A stretch of 13,068 bases of DNA. It comes from Bacteroidetes bacterium GWA2_31_9b (GTDB lineage: Bacteria; Bacteroidota; Bacteroidia; Bacteroidales; UBA12077). Below the pieces are notes generated by a model. The model was not told where the DNA came from and did no database searches. It saw only the letters and a program-made list of their open reading frames with translations. The position numbers and the translations under genes are program-made. Every line of letters starts with the position of its first letter. Positions within the stretch are counted from its first letter, which is position 1. The stretch lies in assembly GCA_001769005.1 (NCBI GenBank), contig MENE01000167.1, positions 1 to 13,068 on the forward strand, given 5' to 3'. Of the stretch, positions 12,582-13,068 are shown one piece after another.

Positions 12582-13068
12582 ATGAAACATAAAAAAGAAG
12601 AACCACAACAATCTAAATATATGCAAAGTCAGGATTTGATTTCTGAATTACATGAAAGTGAAGAAAAATTTCATTTGATTATAAAAAACTCACATGCTCC
12701 AATTTTGTTGGTTGATAATTTAAAAATAATTGATTGTAATGAATCAGCAGTTCAAATACTAAAATGTAAAAACTCACATAAGTTAATAAACGAAAATGTA
12801 TTAAATCTTTTCCCTGAATTTCAACCCGATGGAAATAGATCGGATGAAAAAGCAAAAGAAATTACGGAGATTGCCTTAAAAAAGGGATATCACAGATTAG
12901 AGTGGTTATATAAAGATTTTAAAGAGAACGAATTTTTTGTTGATGTTGAGTTAATTTCTATTCCTTTTAAAGGGAGAAAAATAATTTATACTATTTGGCA
13001 CGATATTTCAAAGCAAAAGGAAACAGAAAAAGCAATTTTGAAAAGTGAACACGATTTTAAAGAATTAT
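12582..13068 (+). CDS. PAS-domain sensor protein, 3' end cut by window
   Basis: A frame opening at ATG 12582 runs without a stop to the window end (162 codons visible). After a charged, Gln/Lys-rich start of about 24 residues comes a PAS domain: SEEKFHLIIKNS at its start, IDCNESAVQILKC in the middle, LFPEFQPDG, then GYHRLEWLYKDF and the terminal strand IIYTIWHDISKQKETEKAIL. A second unit begins at once (LKSEHDFKEL), so the protein probably has tandem PAS domains. Such proteins usually end in a histidine kinase or GGDEF output domain, but that part is beyond the window, so the output is unknown. No signal peptide or membrane segment is seen, suggesting a cytoplasmic sensor. It starts 27 bases after hemW. 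Confidence 0.85.
   Translation, partial: MKHKKEEPQQSKYMQSQDLISELHESEEKFHLIIKNSHAPILLVDNLKIIDCNESAVQILKCKNSHKLINENVLNLFPEFQPDGNRSDEKAKEITEIALKKGYHRLEWLYKDFKENEFFVDVELISIPFKGRKIIYTIWHDISKQKETEKAILKSEHDFKEL

Overview
The window looks like chromosomal DNA from a member of the Bacteroidota. The evidence is very AT-rich DNA, several exact TAnnTTTG promoter boxes (the -7 element of this phylum), almost no Shine-Dalgarno sequences, a lipoprotein with a charged +2/+3 start, pheS standing apart from pheT, and family-typical proteins such as the patatin/outer-membrane-barrel fusion and the YwqK/MORN-type repeat protein. I cannot fix the order or genus from sequence alone. There are no transposases, phage genes, CRISPR arrays, tRNAs or rRNAs, so this reads as core genome rather than a mobile island. 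Bases 1-45 hold only the end of the patatin transcript region and nothing else I can support.

Left part (46-8163). A secreted patatin/POTRA/beta-barrel protein (minus) diverges from a lipoprotein cyclophilin and pheS (plus), which probably form one operon closed by a clear terminator. An OsmC-family protein (minus) then diverges from a Crp/Fnr regulator (plus). The regulator converges on ruvB, and the two stop codons overlap in a CTAG. ruvB lies directly downstream of a large exported MORN-like repeat protein.

Middle (8164-9835). nadA (quinolinate synthase) is closed by its own terminator. It is followed by the most unusual part of the window: about 680 bp without genes, near 15% G+C. In order it holds a stretch of about 50 bp with almost no G or C, nine copies of the hexamer TTAACA/TGTTAA within 350 bp, and a perfect 10-bp inverted repeat. 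Genes on both sides (nadA, rpiB) are transcribed away from it.

Right part (9836-13068). rpiB is followed by an Rrf2-family regulator with three cysteines, probably in one operon. A VanZ-like membrane protein converges on it, again with overlapping stops. A 293-bp gap then contains a near-perfect parS centromere site (TGTTTCACGTGGAACA). hemW follows, then a PAS-domain sensor protein cut by the window end.

The parS site suggests that this segment lies in the origin-proximal part of the chromosome. Together with the AT-rich, repeat-loaded, divergently flanked gap 1.7 kb away, it raises the possibility that the gap is the replication origin or another chromosome-maintenance element. That is inference: no canonical DnaA box (TTATCCACA) was found in the gap, and an operator array for nadA or rpiB is an alternative.
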